Of a stretch of 64,000 nucleotides of DNA, positions 1 through 11,552 are shown piece by piece. Below the pieces are notes generated by a model, which saw nothing but the letters and a program-made list of their open reading frames with translations, was not told the DNA's origin and ran no database searches. Each line of letters starts with the position of its first letter. Position 1 is the first letter of the stretch. Source of the stretch: Pinus tabuliformis (taxonomy: Eukaryota > Streptophyta > Pinopsida > Pinales > Pinaceae); the NCBI GenBank assembly GCA_031772625.1, contig CM062818.1, positions 1,680,322,167 through 1,680,386,166 on the forward strand. Direction: 5' to 3'. Position numbers and translations under genes: made by a program.

Positions 1-560
1 ACATATAGTCTGTCCACGGTGTGTGTATAGATTCTATAACTGCGTATATATGTCTCCATTGACAACGGATTAGGGGATGTTTCCATTGTTGTGCATTTGG
101 TCTCCATTGCAGCGTATAAGGTCTTCCAACATATAACAGTGGCTCCATATCTACGTATGACCTGCGAATGAGTCTTCATAGCATCATGTTGACTGCGTTG
201 GATCAGTCTTCATGATTGTGTTGGTTCATGACTGCGTTTCGATGTTTCCATGGTTGCGTATAGATGAGTCCATGGTTGCTTATATACTATGTCTCCATGA
301 ATGTATAGAGTCTTCATGCTGTGTTGAGATGTCTTTATTACAACGTATGATTGACTCCCATTACAGCGTATGTAGATCATCTTCCTGCTACTGACTGCGG
401 CTAGGTTATCATGACTGCGGCTTCGTTACCTTGGCCCAATTCATAGATGACTGCACCTAATATGTCTCCATTTGCCTGTGTATATGGTGTCTTCATTTAC
501 TGTGGATAAGGTGTCTCCACTTACAACGGATAGATGTCTTCATGACTGCCTTGGATTAGG
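1..560. repeat. Degenerate short tandem repeat at window edge
   Basis: The stretch is built from imperfect copies of a unit of roughly 25-30 bp with the core GTCTCCAT followed by a variable ACTGCGTATAG-like half. Variants such as tgtctccattgacaacgg, gtctccattgcagcgtata and gtcttcatgactgc recur throughout. The array runs off the left edge and decays into unique sequence near 560. No reading frame in it looks real. It is probably an old minisatellite; the unit length is an estimate by eye. Confidence 0.6.
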
Positions 561-1508
561 GCATCATCTAGGCCAACAAATTCTTTAGTGTCTCTCCTTC
601 TCCAAAGACCCAAGACATGGAGAGGATATCACCTCAAGAATGTGTTCAAATGACTTCAAGTCCTTGCCAATTTATACTAAAACGTAGATGATGAATAGGC
701 ATGTCTATTGGGCTTTTGAGCCTACTCAAGTTGCTGGTTTCTTGATAATAATTCCATAATCAAAATAAATTCATATCTCCATAAATACTTATCGGAATTG
801 GATGATCTTTAGATCAATCCTACACCTATCGATGAGAGGAATCCAATAAAAATATCAGCTGCCATAAATAAGCTGACCCAAATGGAGTTTGGCCCTAGTT
901 GCCAATTTTAACAATATATGGCCTTCCTTCATGCCATGTTTTCTTAAGGATCTTCCATCCTGCTACATTGGCATTAGTGGTAGAAGACATCCAAAACTAT
1001 TCCCTTGGAAACGGTGCTGTACAAGCCCATCCAGATATTGTTCAAAAATAGAAAAATGAGCATTCAATAAAAAATACCTTTGTGATGGTCTCTCATCATG
1101 ACATGTTCTTGTTTGTATCAACATCCTGCATACATATTGAAACATATCCAAAAGATATATACTGTCAAGGGTCTCTTTTCTTTTTCAAACTACATAAAGG
1201 TATTCATATCTTTCATGGAGATATCATAGTCAAATATTTCTACCTTTGGATGTTGATTTCCTTTTCCATGATTGAATTATTCATGATCTCTTCCTTTCTT
1301 TCTTCACACATTTCCTTCCATGAACTTCCAATCAGAGCTCCAAATTTTTCAACCACCTCATATTTCATATGAGGACATATTATGTTGATTTCATCTAGTA
1401 AATGTGTGATCCAAGCCTTTCTGCATCCTTGAAAAGGCGAAGATCCTTTCTTTTGATCATGCTTTCAAAGTAGATAATTAATTCATAATGATTGCAACCA
1501 TATGACAT

Positions 1509-1512
<4 letters not shown>
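561..1512. other. AT-rich stretch with no recognised gene
   Basis: No convincing coding region, RNA gene or element end was found here. Short frames exist on both strands but resemble no known family. The right part may be decayed pol of the minus-strand copia element whose gag begins at 2483, since that element would continue toward lower coordinates, but no conserved pol motif was recognised. Confidence 0.4.

Positions 1513-1560
<48 letters not shown>
1513..1560. repeat. (TA)n microsatellite
   Basis: An uninterrupted TA dinucleotide run of about 24 units. It lies within or just downstream of the minus-strand copia gag remnant and causes the artificial Tyr-Ile runs in short frames across it. 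Confidence 0.95.
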
Positions 1561-1563
<3 letters not shown>

Positions 1564-1609
1564 ACAGAAAACTTGAAAAACATAAACTTGGAAATAACTA
1601 GGTGAGGAA

Positions 1610-2483
1610 TACTATATCAATCATAATAGATATCTTTTACTTCCTCTTTCTTGGATTTCTTATTTTCAACTTCATCCACTTCTTTGGTGATATGGGCTTC
1701 TTCTCTTCCCCTTTTGTTATTGTCCTTCTTGAGCTTAAGACAATATCTCTTGTAATTCACGTATTATTGACATTGATAGCATTAAACTTTAGCCATATTC
1801 TTCTTCTTTTTCTGAGGACCGAATTTTCCTTTTATTTTTGTCATTGTAGCATATGCTTTATTTTACTCATTTGATTCTACATACGTTTTTGCCTTCAGCC
1901 TAGTTTCTTAAATCTTGCATAGCGACCATAGATCCTTGAATGAGGTATCTTCCTTCTTCCAAGAAATGCTTAATGAAAATTTACCCCATTATTCTGGTAG
2001 TGAATTTAGTACTACGATAGTAATTTCTTTGTCAGACATTATTTCTCCTAGATCTTGAAGTTGGCCCCTTATTTCAGATATCCTCATAAAGTATGGGGCT
2101 ATTCATTCTTATTTTGATATCTCTAGATTGTAGAGTTCTTGTATTAATGAGATTACTTCACTTTTAATGCTTACAGAATACAACTCTACCAGTTTGTCAT
2201 ATATTTATTTTGAAGTTTCAAGTTTAGATACATATGGAATGAGGGGATCCTTGATGGACTCTATGAGAATACTTTGAACCCTTACTTCCCCTTTCATATA
2301 TCTTGCAAGTGATTGAGCATATTATTTTGGAGGTTTGGTGATTGATCCCTTAACATGTTCGATGAAATCATTTTCTATGAGATTCAAATTTGTCCAATCC
2401 TTCCATGCAAGAAATTTTGAAGTCCCAACCAACTTATTTCTTTCCTTGCAAAAAGACATTTTGACAGATTCAAATGAAGACAT
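1610..2483 (-). pseudogene. Ty1/copia gag remnant (UBN2-type)
   Basis: Read on the minus strand from the ATG at 2483, the translation matches the plant copia gag polyprotein (UBN2/gag_pre family), the capsid precursor of Ty1/copia retrotransposons. Recognisable pieces in order are FLAWKDWTNLNLIENDFIEH, YMKGEVRVQSILIESIKDPL, IYDKLVELYS, ISEIRGQLQDLGEIMSDKEI, VVLNSLPE and FKDLWSLCKI. Near 1770 a decayed CCHC zinc knuckle follows (C-Y-Q-C, then a later Cys, with His replaced by Asn), then a Lys/Glu-rich tail. At least six in-frame stops interrupt it, so it is dead. It lies directly downstream of a primer-binding site and probable LTR end at 2951-2963, as a 5' gag should. Pol is not recognised in the window. 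Confidence 0.85.
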
Positions 2484-2950
2484 ACATATACTTATTTGTG
2501 AATATGCCTCTTCAACCTTTTTCCTCCTTTAATGTTATGATGATACAAAAAATTGACAACTTCTCCTTGATGAAGATAATTTTCTTCAATAGTGATCCTT
2601 GACTCCAACGAGAGGGAGATCACTTTTAGAAATTTTGATGATGATGACAATGTCCTTATTATTGCTTCTCTTATATGAGAAGAATTCAAGTTAATTTTAT
2701 TTGTAGATCTCTTAAGATTGAGTTTAGGTAGGGTATTTGTGGTCTCTTTCTTTGATTATGTTCTAAGCGATAATCCAAAGACTTCTTCTTTGATCGATCT
2801 AGGGTTTTGGCACTTCCTTTAATGATGATGTAGACCTTAACTTCAAAATTATTTGAGTATGAGACGATCTTATAGATGGTTTGATTCCCTTTGATTTTTG
2901 AATGCTTGAGTGTCCCTTGTTGAGTTTCCCTTCCTTGATTTGTCACCTTA
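2484..2950 (-). other. 5' leader of the minus-strand copia element
   Basis: Untranslated leader between the primer-binding site (2951-2962) and the gag ATG at 2483 on the minus strand. A Lys/Gln-rich minus-strand frame (2686-2946) is present, but it resembles no known protein and is not called as a gene. Confidence 0.5.
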
Positions 2951-2962
2951 GCTCTAATACAA
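2951..2962 (-). promoter_or_regulatory. Primer-binding site, initiator tRNA-Met type
   Basis: On the minus strand the sequence TTGTATTAGAGC directly follows an LTR end CTCAACA. The usual copia primer site, complementary to initiator tRNA-Met, is TGGTATCAGAGC, so this copy has two changes. Position and spacing to the downstream gag support the call. Confidence 0.7.
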
Positions 2963-4157
2963 TGTTGAGAAATCTAGGGCATGGGGATTAGGTTATTTCT
3001 CTTCTATGATAACTGCTTGTGATTCAACTTTTCTTAGTCTTTAATTGGCTTCTAATTTATTAACCTTTAATTAGCTTCTTATTTCTCTTGATTAATGTTA
3101 AATTTTTCTATCATCAAACAACTACCAAAACATAAATAAGCTTGAGACAAGATACACAAAACGTAGGCGATCATCTAGGGGCAAAACCTCTCTAACTTGA
3201 GAGGAAAACCAAAATGAATTCTTCTTCTTATATAAAACTCAATTGATGAATACCAGTACTAAGACCCTTGACATATCAACCTCTCAAATACCAAGTCACA
3301 AGACCCTTCTTCACTACTTCTTCTTCTTTCCCCAACCAACACTAGTCAAATTGACTTCCTGCACTACAAATTTGGGCTATTCTAAAATTTTGGCCCTCCA
3401 CATTCCTGCAATTCTCAGCTCCCTGAAACTTTTGCAAGTTCACACGTGTGGGATGAATTATATATCTTGATAGTGTTTTCCTTCTTCTCTTGACTTGAGA
3501 GCTTCTCCTTGTGACCTTGACTAGCAAGAATGTTGGTTTAGTGACCTTCCTCTTGGCTTCTTCAAAGACTTGTGTAACCCTACTGCAGAAACCCCAACCC
3601 TTGTCGTATGTGCAAGAAAAAATAACCCAAGAACAATGCCAAAATCCTTCAATTTCTTCTCCTTCTTCCTTCGCTAGATGATAGGCCCCCATTTCTCATT
3701 TTATCACACTTCTTGATGTATTTCAGATTCTTGAGGGTCTGTCCTTCAAGTGAGGAAGAGAATTTTTATATATAGCGATATGTTTATGTAAAATATGCTA
3801 ACTTGTGCCATTCGATAGGCTGACACGATCTTCATATGCTTTTGAAGGCCAACATGAAGTAGTTCTTGTGACAAGGTCTTGGAGGGTTTGTGACTCAAAT
3901 AAATTCTCTTTTTACAATGTGTAACATGCCCAAATGGGTATTCAATACTTGAAATTGTCTCAAAAGAATTTATGACTTGATGACCAAACCTAATAGATCA
4001 CAATGGGAATTTCATCTATAAAATAAAATTCCTTGAGCATGAAACCTAGGTTTCCTAGAAACTAATAATTGATAGAAAATTCCTTGAAAAATTTGAAGAA
4101 GCTATAGTAGGGAACATGGGAGGAGGTTTCAATAGGAGGGAGTCCACAAACTCAACA
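2963..4157 (-). repeat. Probable LTR of the minus-strand copia element
   Basis: The minus-strand 3' boundary is fixed by CTCAACA abutting the primer site at 2963. The other end is proposed at 4157, where a matching 7-bp inverted terminal repeat TGTTGAG begins on the minus strand. Within it on the minus strand lies a TATA box (TATATAAAAA near 3765), placed suitably for U3-R-U5 organisation (U3 about 0.4 kb, R-U5 about 0.77 kb). The far boundary is inferred only from the terminal repeat. The second LTR is not in the window. Confidence 0.5.
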
Positions 4158-5119
4158 ATAACCCTATGCTTTGGGCACACTTTATAGACATGGACAAGGA
4201 GGCTTTCATGGAAACCCAACCTCAAGATTTAATAGAGCATGGGAGACGGCAAAACACAATTTTGTAGAACAAGAAGCTAGAGAGGAAGGATAAGAAGAAA
4301 AATAAAAAGAAATTGAAGGGAAGGAATAGGAAAATCCAGAGATACAAGTAAAGGCCATTAGGAAATCATCTAGGACACAAAAGAGAAGAAGGAGGAAAGA
4401 AATGGAAAGAAGACATTCACCATCAAAATAGAACTCAAACCACAATGACAAAAATAGGTTTTCCAAGGGGTCTTTGATATCTTCTAGCTTGTGTCCAAGG
4501 CTTAGAAGATGTTGTAGAAAGGTAAGAGGCAAAAAAATAGGCTCGAGGTGCAATTCCGGTCAAGTTTTGATGGATTCTATGAGGTGTTACATGATGCTAT
4601 AGGTTTGCTACAAGATGCTGCAAGATTGAATTCGAAGGATTTTTTAGGGTTCCGAAGGTGTCCAAATTGTGGAAAAAGTTATCATGAGGTTGACAAAGGA
4701 AGTGGAAGACCTTGAAAAACCTAGAAATATCCTAGATCCCATCTTGCACGAGGTGGGAAAGGTAGTCTAATGATTTGAAGCGAAACTATGATTTTTCTAT
4801 TCATAGAGAGTTTGGAAATATGAGTGAAAATTAAATGAGGGTGTCAAGGGAGAGGGTGTTAATGTAATGGAGATGATGCCAATTTTACCTACAAGCTAAC
4901 AAAGTTCACTTGCAAAGAGAAAAGTTATGTTTATGTGCTTAAAAGACTACTAAACAAATGCATGAAAAGAAGAACTATATTTTTGTGCTCATCCTTGCAG
5001 AGCCTACAACCAAGCTTCTTAAGAGAAAGGACCAAGAAATGTATAAGAGAGAAGCTAACAAGGCTAGGAATTAGGTACTGTTAGGTGACTAAGTTCCTCA
5101 AAGGATGAGAAACACTTTC
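4158..5119. other. Stretch with no recognised gene
   Basis: No frame here resembles a known protein. A minus-strand frame of 115 codons (4206-4553) is leucine/serine/phenylalanine-rich and looks like the reverse of a purine-rich strand. The stretch may be the decayed 3' internal part of an element whose 3' LTR would begin at 5132. Confidence 0.35.
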
Positions 5120-5131
5120 AGTAGGGGGGTA
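5120..5131 (+). promoter_or_regulatory. Possible polypurine tract
   Basis: The purine run agtaggggggta lies immediately before a TG dinucleotide (TGATGGGCC at 5132) that could be an LTR start. A polypurine tract primes plus-strand DNA synthesis in LTR retrotransposons. The support is the purine run plus a TATA box about 400 bp downstream; no second LTR copy confirms it. Confidence 0.35.
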
Positions 5132-7299
5132 TGATGGGCCTCTAAATTATACACAAATTAAGGCCAATCTCACCATCCTTTAGCACATTTAACCTCCCTT
5201 TTTGCATTTGATGGAAAATGTGTTTATTAGGAAGGTTTAGGGATAATTTCATATTATGTGCCTAATATTATTTATTTTTGCAGAATATTGAGTAATTATG
5301 AATGAGAGAATTTAGGGAATTTTTCCCTACCACAAGATGCTATAGGATGGACCAATAAATGAATAAAATATCATGAAATCATTGATAGATTCTGGAGCTC
5401 CATTGATTGAGAAAATCTAGGAATGTGTTCCTTGTCATTAAATGAAGATTCATACTGTTGGGAACCAGATCCACTTTTTGAGGGATTTTGGAGGGAAAGT
5501 TGCCTCCTTTCAAGGATGATGCTTCCCCATATATTTGTATAAATACCAATTCGAATTGTCCTCCAGAGACATGCATTTATTAGTCTTATTGTGGAGAACG
5601 CTTTTTATTTAGCATCTTTACTTTCAATTTTAGCAGGGATGTACTTGGACTGATTCAAATAATGAAGTTTGATGTCATTTTTAGCTTCTAGATATTGGTT
5701 TCCTTCATAGGAATCTAAGTATCCTTGGTCTTTACCATATTAGGAGCCTCAGAGCCCTGTTGTCCAATTTCTTTATCTTCTTTGAATGTTTTAACTTGCA
5801 TCTTCTATTCTTCTTTTTCCTATTTCCGCATTTAGTATTCATGTTTCATTTGTTGTAGGTTATATTGGTTAAATGATTGAAGTTATTTGTTTTGAAGGTT
5901 ATTTGTTGATTAACAAGCATGATGCATCTTTAGAAAAACCTTGCAAATTCATATCTATGATTTATCTACTTGGGTTGGTTTACTAGTTCACAATTTTGGA
6001 ATTTCTGGAAGTATCGTGTAGCAAATAGTAGTAATGTTATGATATTTTTTAACACGTGTTAATGAGTTTATTTCAAGTTAATTCCACTTGGATTGGATCT
6101 TAAAAACATCTAAATTAATAAAAAACATTACCCCACAACATTTTCACTTGATTATCCTAGGCATTTGGGCAGTTAGATAAACTTACAAGTTTATTGCTAT
6201 GAAATTTCTGGTTTCTAGTAGTAATTTTCTACTATTTTTTAACATATGTTATTGAGGTCATTTTGAGTTGATTGAACTTGGATTGAGTCCTAAAAAAATT
6301 TCAGTTAACAAAAAAAATTCCCCATAGCATTTTCACTTGATCATGTTAGGAATTTGATAGGTCAACTAGCTCACTAATTCTTGAATTTCCAGTTTTTATA
6401 GTATTTTTTAGCACATGTTAACAGAGGTGTTTTTGAGTGATTCCACTGGGTTTCTAGAGTCCTAGGACGTCCTACTTAATAATTTTTTTTGTCCCATCTC
6501 ATTTAAATTTTATTTTCTTGGGAATTTGACAAGTTAACCCGAGAAATAACAACCTTGTAGAAATCATGTAGCGATTTGTTTTCAAGATCTTCCTTGTCCA
6601 ACTTCACTATATTTATAGCCTTTTATTGATATGAGACCATGTTGGTTGAGTTGAGGTTTGGTTAGGTCGCCATTTATCTCTTACATTTCTTGCTTCTTGA
6701 ATGTTGATTTCTACAATTAGTTTATATTTCCTTTCTACAATTTACTTTAAGCAAAGTGCGTTTTCCTTCTTGAAAAAGTAATATAGGATTTTTCTTTCCT
6801 AAAAAATAGAATATATTTCCTTTAATGCCATTTATTTTCCAGCAAGATAGATTATATTTTCTTGGTTGTCATTGCGCTTTACATTTTTGCAAATAGAATA
6901 AATTTCCTTTTTGTTATTTATTTTTTTAGCAAAAGTAGAATATGTTTGCTTATTGTTATTTACCTTTTGCAACTTAGTATTGGCGACTTACCTATATCTT
7001 TGGTCATTTTAAGTTTTTTCATTGCCTTCTTTCACTTGCATCAAAGGGAGTTAGATCAGGAGGAGGAAGGTGTCTGCTGCACATACAATGTCGATGTCTC
7101 TTAAGTTTGTACAAACCCTAGGTTGATAATTTAAGTTGGTAGCCTTGGGAGTTGCAACATTCTTGTTGCAATACCGGGGCTCATTGTAATGTCCTCCCAA
7201 AAATCCAGTTGTATGGAAGATAGTACAAGAGAAGTTGGAAGAGTGTGGTCTCATGTTATATGCCAAAAAAAAAGAAAATAAATGGTATGTTTATAATGG
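5132..7299 (+). other. Possible LTR start, then non-coding AT-rich DNA
   Basis: If 5132 is an LTR start, the TATAAATA at 5538-5545 would be its core promoter and the CATTTATTAGTC region after it the RNA start zone. No matching LTR end or second copy was found, so the right boundary is unknown. The rest (about 5.7-7.3 kb) is AT-rich with several similar phrases such as gatcatgttaggaatttg and gattatcctaggcatttg, suggesting local duplication. No coding region is supported. Confidence 0.3.
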
Positions 7300-7719
7300 T
7301 TGCCGAAGACATGCCAAGTGATCAAAGTAATTTTCTTCAAACTTAAGAAAGAGGATGGAGGCAAGGTAATTCTTGGTAACAATGCATCGACAAGAATTGA
7401 TAAAAAGGGGACATTTATAATTTATAGAAACAATTATCAAAATGTTTTTTATGTGGAAGCACCGAAACACAATATCTTGAGTGTCAGTCAAATGTGTGAT
7501 TGGGGATATGATCTCACATTTAATTCCAAGAGATGTGAAATTAGAAATACTAATACAGGAAAATTGGTGGTCAAGGATAACATAATATTAGGCAATGTGT
7601 ATGTTATTGATTAAACAAAAATTGAGAAATGTTGTATGAGATAGATAGAAGAGAGCTTGTTGTGGCACAAAATATTGGGACATATTAGTTTTGATAATTT
7701 GGTAAAGGTTAAAAAAACA
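7300..7719 (+). pseudogene. Ty1/copia pol fragment: protease tail and GAG-pre-integrase
   Basis: The translation carries the region between the copia aspartic protease and the integrase core: VFYVEAPKHNILSVSQMCDW followed by DLTFNSKRCEIRNTNTGKLV, the usual protease-to-integrase linker. After two stops the GAG-pre-integrase signature LLWHKILGHISFDNLVKVKK appears. In intact elements this domain holds the zinc-binding His residues in front of integrase. The fragment ends abruptly near 7719, where TGTTATATGCAATATCACAC begins, so it was probably cut by another insertion. No integrase core follows. Upstream protease residues are also missing, so this is an isolated fragment on the opposite strand to the copia gag at 1.6-2.5 kb. 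Confidence 0.85.
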
Positions 7720-8121
7720 TGTTATATGCAATATCACACTAAGAGGGGAGTGAATTAGTGTAAACTTTTAGGGTGCCCTTGCGAAGCTTGGGTACTTGCA
7801 CCGGTAAAGGATTTTGATTGGAGGTCAACGTAACTGCTTATGGTACCTTCGCTAGTAGGCTTGGGCCACAATTATCCAAAACCATCTGCGGAAGGTCCTT
7901 TATTTCACTTTCTTTTATTTTGGTGTCTGGTCCTAATCACTTGGAGTTAAAATACTTGAAAGTAGCTTGATGGATTGTATCTTTAGGGACATTTCAGTGA
8001 GTGCTCTTTGCTCTTAGATTTCCATAGCTTTATAATTTTTTGAGTTTTACAAGTTTCATAATAATTAAAAGTGGTTGATTGACCACTTTGTCAGTCAAGG
8101 AGGCTTCATGGGCTCTCACCT
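7720..8121 (+). other. Leader or LTR remnant before element C gag
   Basis: It starts TGTTATATGCAATATCACAC at the point where the copia fragment is truncated, which would suit an LTR start, and runs into the gag frame of element C at 8122. The phrase aagaggggagtgaattagtg recalls the start of some plant LTRs. No LTR end or primer site was identified, so its identity as the 5' LTR or leader of C is a guess. Confidence 0.3.
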
Positions 8122-10127
8122 ATGAGTGTTGAGCCTTCTTCTAGAAGACATAGGAGCAATTTTGCTGGTGATTTTCAATCAGTAGCAGCAAACACATTGG
8201 AGATTGATCCTCCGAGTCAGGCTATATTTTCACAGGGTAGACTTAGTGCAAGTTGTGATTTGGATAGGGATAATCCTGTCCTTTCTAGGGTTCTCTTCCA
8301 TTCGGAAGAAGAAGTTGAGGTTGAAGAGATTCCTGAGTCTCCTGTGACTCCTTCTTCACCTCTTCCTCCTAATTATCTAGACATTTTATTATACGTTGGG
8401 ACCTTGACTCACAGGTCGACAAACCCTGGTATTTATCATCATTTTCCTTTGATGGCCATTGTTGGGTGCACGAATCCTGCTATGAGTGCTACTAGTGAGC
8501 ATACTCCTCTTTCAAATCAAGGAGGAGGTACTATTGCCATATCTACTATCACTCCTAGTACTGCAATATTTGGCTCTACCTCCATTCCATCTTTGAGTGG
8601 GGACACCCAAGTTTTTTCTTCTCACACTAGTTCCTTCCCCTTTGGGATGCCTTCTAATTAAATCCCCTTGGTTCCTCTATCGATCCCATCCGTTGTTTCC
8701 ACAACTATGAATTCTATGGTTAGTGGTTCAAACTCTTTTCATGTTTTTCCTTTTGGAAGTGGTCATATACCTCATTCTAATCCTTTGTTAGGATCTCTTC
8801 CTTTTTCTGCTCAAGGTCAGAGTTATAATCCTTTTCAAGGATGGACTAACCCTGATTTTAGTGGTTTAGGATCCGGGAATCAGTTATTTTTTGGTGAATA
8901 GGGGAAGATGCCTTACTCCTCCGTAAGTTCCTTTCAGGATTATTCTCCCTTTGCTAATGCATGGAACCCTTACCAAGGGCTCTCCTCTCCCTTTCATACT
9001 TCACTTGGGGGAAATATTCCTGGTTATGGTAAGTTTTCGGCAGGAGTTGGTTAAACTCTGAATTTTTCTAGACCACAAGGTTTTCCTTACGATTCAGTTT
9101 CTTCTATGAGCAATCCTTGGCAACTTGGTGCCTCTACTAATCCAGGAGATTATTTTCAAAATGTTGGGAATCTGTCTCATAGTGGGTGGAATTCTCAAGT
9201 TCCTCCATGCTTACCATTCCTGGAAACCCTAAATTTTCCATATCTCTCGAAATTGACGAATGATCTAATCCTATATAATCTGGCTTGGCCTCCAGTTCCC
9301 ACCAAACTTCCATCGCATATTCCAAAATTCGAAGGAAAGTATGGGGAGGATCTGGCTAACCATATAACAACATTGCATTTATGGTGTTGATCTAACTCCC
9401 AAATTTATGATTCAATCAAGTTGATATTGCTTCAACGCACCTTAACTGGAAATGCTGCTAAATGGTATATAGAGCTTAATGGGGGTACCTTTGCTTCATT
9501 TGGTGAATTGGCTACTATGTTTTTGAACCATTCTTAGTTGCCCCTTCGATATGATGCTGGAACTTAGCTATTAGCTAATTTCCAACAAGATAAGGCAAAT
9601 CACATTTCTGACCATATTCAGGAATGGTGGAGAAGGAAGAGGCTCATCAAAGCCTATATTCCTAATAAATTCCTTCTCAAATGGTTTTTAAAATCTTTAC
9701 AGCCAAAAATTTCGAAGGGTGTATCGCTCTCTAGAATATTCACTGAAGAACAGGCTATTTTTAGAGTCCAATAATTAAAACTTATATATTCTCAGTCTGG
9801 GATTCTTGAGAATATTTTTCCTGATTTTCCTTGATCCAAGATCAGTTTAGCCAAACCGAAGCCATGTCCCATGCAGATAGGATTATCGAATTGATCAATA
9901 ATAGCACGACTAACCTACTAAGTCAGTTGCAACAATTGTCTTTACAAACTGCTTTGATTCATGCATCACCGCCAGTGCCTATTCCTTCTCAACCTTCAAC
10001 TATTAACGCTGTCCAATATTCTAACCCCAAAGGAATTCAACAATCCAATGGGAAGAAAAAGGGACGAGGTAAGAAGAAAGATAAGGATAGGAAGGGTAAT
10101 GTGAACAAACCCAGTAATAATACTGGG
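8122..10127 (+). pseudogene. Element C gag, 5' part (Ty3/gypsy)
   Basis: This is the start of the old Ty3/gypsy element C that spans most of 8.1-38.2 kb. The frame from 8122 is interrupted by stops (first near 8659 and 8899) but stays in phase to about 9810, then shifts once. The N-terminal third is disordered, rich in Ser, Pro, Gly and Phe, with recurring NP-F/Y/W-Q-G phrases. A retrotransposon gag (capsid) domain follows: AWPPVPTKLPSHIPKFEGKY, LTGNAAKWYIEL, FGELATMFLNH and HISDHIQEWWRRKRL. After the shift a basic KKKGRGKKKDKDRK tail follows, where a nucleocapsid would be. The frame is cut at codon NNTG by element A and resumes after it at 25820 in the same phase once one copy of the target duplication is discounted. 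Confidence 0.85.
10123..10127. repeat. Target-site duplication of A, left copy (CTGGG)
   Basis: CTGGG directly precedes the LTR start TGTTAGAG at 10128 and is repeated directly after the LTR end at 25815-25819. It proves that 10128-25814 is one insertion into element C's gag. Confidence 0.95.
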
Positions 10128-10771
10128 TGTTAGAGTCGGTCTGGTCATCCCTCCGTCAGAGATCAAAACTCTTTTTGCATTTCATTTTTAGGTGTCCCAT
10201 CTTGCTCGATCAGTTGCATTCCATTTGGAGCATGCCATAAAATCTGTCAAAAGGGCTTTGTCATTCATTCCCCTCATGTATTTTACCTGCTGGCTTAAGT
10301 TTTTTTCATCGATGTCTATTAAAGTCCATGACAGTCAATGTCTGATCTTTTAATGGGCAAAGAGTCATGTCAAATATAGGTCTAGGGTTTCAAAAATTGA
10401 GTCGTTAAAGCGTCCAAATGCCAGTAGGCCAGAGGGAGGTTCTACACATGTTCTTTATGTCGTGAATTTCATCATCATATGGATGGTTTGTGACTGTTCT
10501 TCAAAACTCTGTTTTGAAGAAAAGTCAACATTTTTTCCTTTGTAATAATTTTCAAAGTTTTCAGTTTTTGAAATCTTCAAGTGCAGCCCTGGTCTCCTTT
10601 TCCAAATCCCATGTTAGCTATCCCTGCAAAAATTTTCCAAGAATTTCATTGTTTTAGTCAAAAAATCAAAAAGGAAATTCAAAAACAGAGTTGTATTAAA
10701 ATAGAAAAAGTGCCAATGCCAAAACATTACAAAGATGGGTCTTGGAGAGTTAAAAATTAAATCCATGCCTT

Positions 10772-10778
10772 TATAAAG
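10772..10778 (+). promoter_or_regulatory. TATA box of A 5' LTR
   Basis: TATAAAG in the context CCTTTATAAAGACATT, conserved at 22065-22071 in the 3' LTR. It is the best candidate for the core promoter driving the LTR-internal frame and the genomic RNA. Confidence 0.55.
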
Positions 10779-11552
10779 ACATTTTCATGAAGATCAATGT
10801 TATTTGCATGCTAAGACCAAGGAGAAAGCCATTCAAAGCAAATTTGTAGAGTTAGTTTTCGATTTGGGGAAAGGTAGAGGTAATTTGGCCGGCGCGGCGC
10901 ACTGCGAGAAAATTTTCAGTGCAAATCTAAACGGGCGCGGCGCACTGGCAGAGCGCGGTGCGTTGGGTATGCAGCGCGACGCACACACCTGAAAGCCCGA
11001 ATTTGTTTCAAATATCTCCAATTTTCCCTTTATATGCATGGATTTGCTAGGTAGGGTCAACATATTGATGTTTCATCCATTTTTGTGCTGAGTGATGGTG
11101 GTTTATGGATGCTAATGATTGAAACAAAAATTCAAACCTTTTCATTTTGAATTCCTCACGTGCAAGCTGCTGCCTAGGGTTTCAAAACTTCATTTCCACC
11201 AAAGTTACTCTTTTCCATTATTTCCTTTGTCCTTAATTCCCTTTGTTCCCATTGTTCCCATCCCTAAAGGTTACTAAACCCCTATCCTAAAATTCCCTTT
11301 CCCAAAATTTTCAAATGTGAAAACCCTAAACCCTATTCCCATACGTAAATTACTAAACCCCCTCCCATATTTCCCAAGCAAATCTCTCCCAATAATTCCT
11401 AGTCCCTTGATATTATTTCCCTTTCCTAATAGTCCCTATTTTATTTGTTTTCCCCTTTGGTGGTAGAGTTTGTACACATCACTAAAGAGTAGTCTAAATG
11501 GTTTTCATACAACAGTATCTTTTTCTCCAAGGCAGTTTTAAAAACAACAGTC

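Noticed and set aside
3342..3692. 116-codon minus-strand frame
   Set aside because: It lies inside the probable copia LTR. A Lys/Arg-rich frame without recognisable domains is likely chance, although LTR frames elsewhere in this window make it worth a glance.
4206..4553. 115-codon minus-strand frame, Leu/Ser/Phe-rich
   Set aside because: The composition is that expected from the reverse of a purine-rich strand; no motif or homology recognised.
7720..8121. 5' LTR of element C
   Set aside because: Only the starting TGTTA and position suggest it. No LTR end, primer site or matching 3' copy could be found.
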